Source: an uncultured Blautia sp.
GTDB taxonomy: Bacteria > Bacillota > Clostridia > Lachnospirales > Lachnospiraceae
Direction: 5' to 3'
DNA length: 5,104 nt
Assembly (NCBI GenBank): GCA_934424575.1
Contig: CAKRXU010000073.1
Span: 1 to 5,104, forward strand
In this document: piece by piece, positions 5,039 to 5,104 of the stretch
Layout: each line of letters begins with the position of its first letter
Position numbering within the stretch: position 1 is the stretch's first letter
Made by a program: the position numbers and the translations under genes
The notes under the pieces: model-generated
Databases searched by the model: none
The model's input: the letters and a program-made list of their open reading frames with translations, nothing else
What the model was told of the DNA's origin: nothing

Positions 5039-5091
5039 TGCGCGTCGCATTCTCGTTACTTTTAGTGATGAGTTAGACGCGCAAATTTTTT
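5039..5091 (+). terminator. Long rho-independent terminator after the sigma factor gene
   Basis: TGCGCGTC (5039-5046) pairs with GACGCGCA (5076-5083). Inside, CTCGTTAC (5052-5059) pairs with GTGATGAG (5065-5072) through two G-T wobbles around the loop TTTTA. Six T residues follow (5086-5091). It starts 1 nt after the stop codon and closes the larE-tcdA-sigma unit. Confidence 0.9.
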
Positions 5092-5104
5092 ACAAAAAAA
5101 CATA

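Overview
The window looks like a chromosomal segment from a low-to-mid GC Gram-positive anaerobe, most likely a Lachnospiraceae-type member of the Clostridia. This rests on strong AGGAG/GGAGG ribosome binding sites, compact same-strand genes, typical rho-independent terminators and the protein families present. I cannot name the species. All recognisable genes are on the + strand.

Region 1 (1-580) is a gene remnant. An in-frame stretch encoding a membrane segment ends at a TAG (97-99). In the same frame it is followed by the C-terminal half of a phosphodiester glycosidase (NAGPA/DUF2233) domain that has no credible start. A short hairpin spans its stop codon.

Region 2 (581-1164) is a two-gene unit: a complete acylphosphatase and a small, very acidic protein of unknown function, closed by a terminator. 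The acylphosphatase start codon lies in two alternative hairpins.

Region 3 (1165-2203) holds a ten-helix EamA/DMT-type transporter. Its two halves align without gaps at a fixed offset of 150 residues and are about half identical. No clear terminator follows it, and the 139 nt to the next gene show only AT-rich sequence without a convincing promoter.

Region 4 (2204-2808) is a histidine phosphatase (phosphoglycerate mutase-like) gene followed by a strong terminator.

Region 5 (2812-5091) is a well-delimited transcription unit. An extended -10 promoter overlapping a perfect 12-bp palindrome is followed by larE (sacrificial sulfur transferase), tcdA (E1-like tRNA t6A dehydratase, directly abutting larE) and an ECF-type sigma factor, ending in a long hairpin terminator. 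No larA, larB, larC, csdE-like gene or anti-sigma gene is visible. The association of LarE, a TcdA/ThiF-type adenylating enzyme and a sigma factor, with possible control by the palindrome and by a hairpin over the sigma factor's ribosome binding site, is the most interesting arrangement here.
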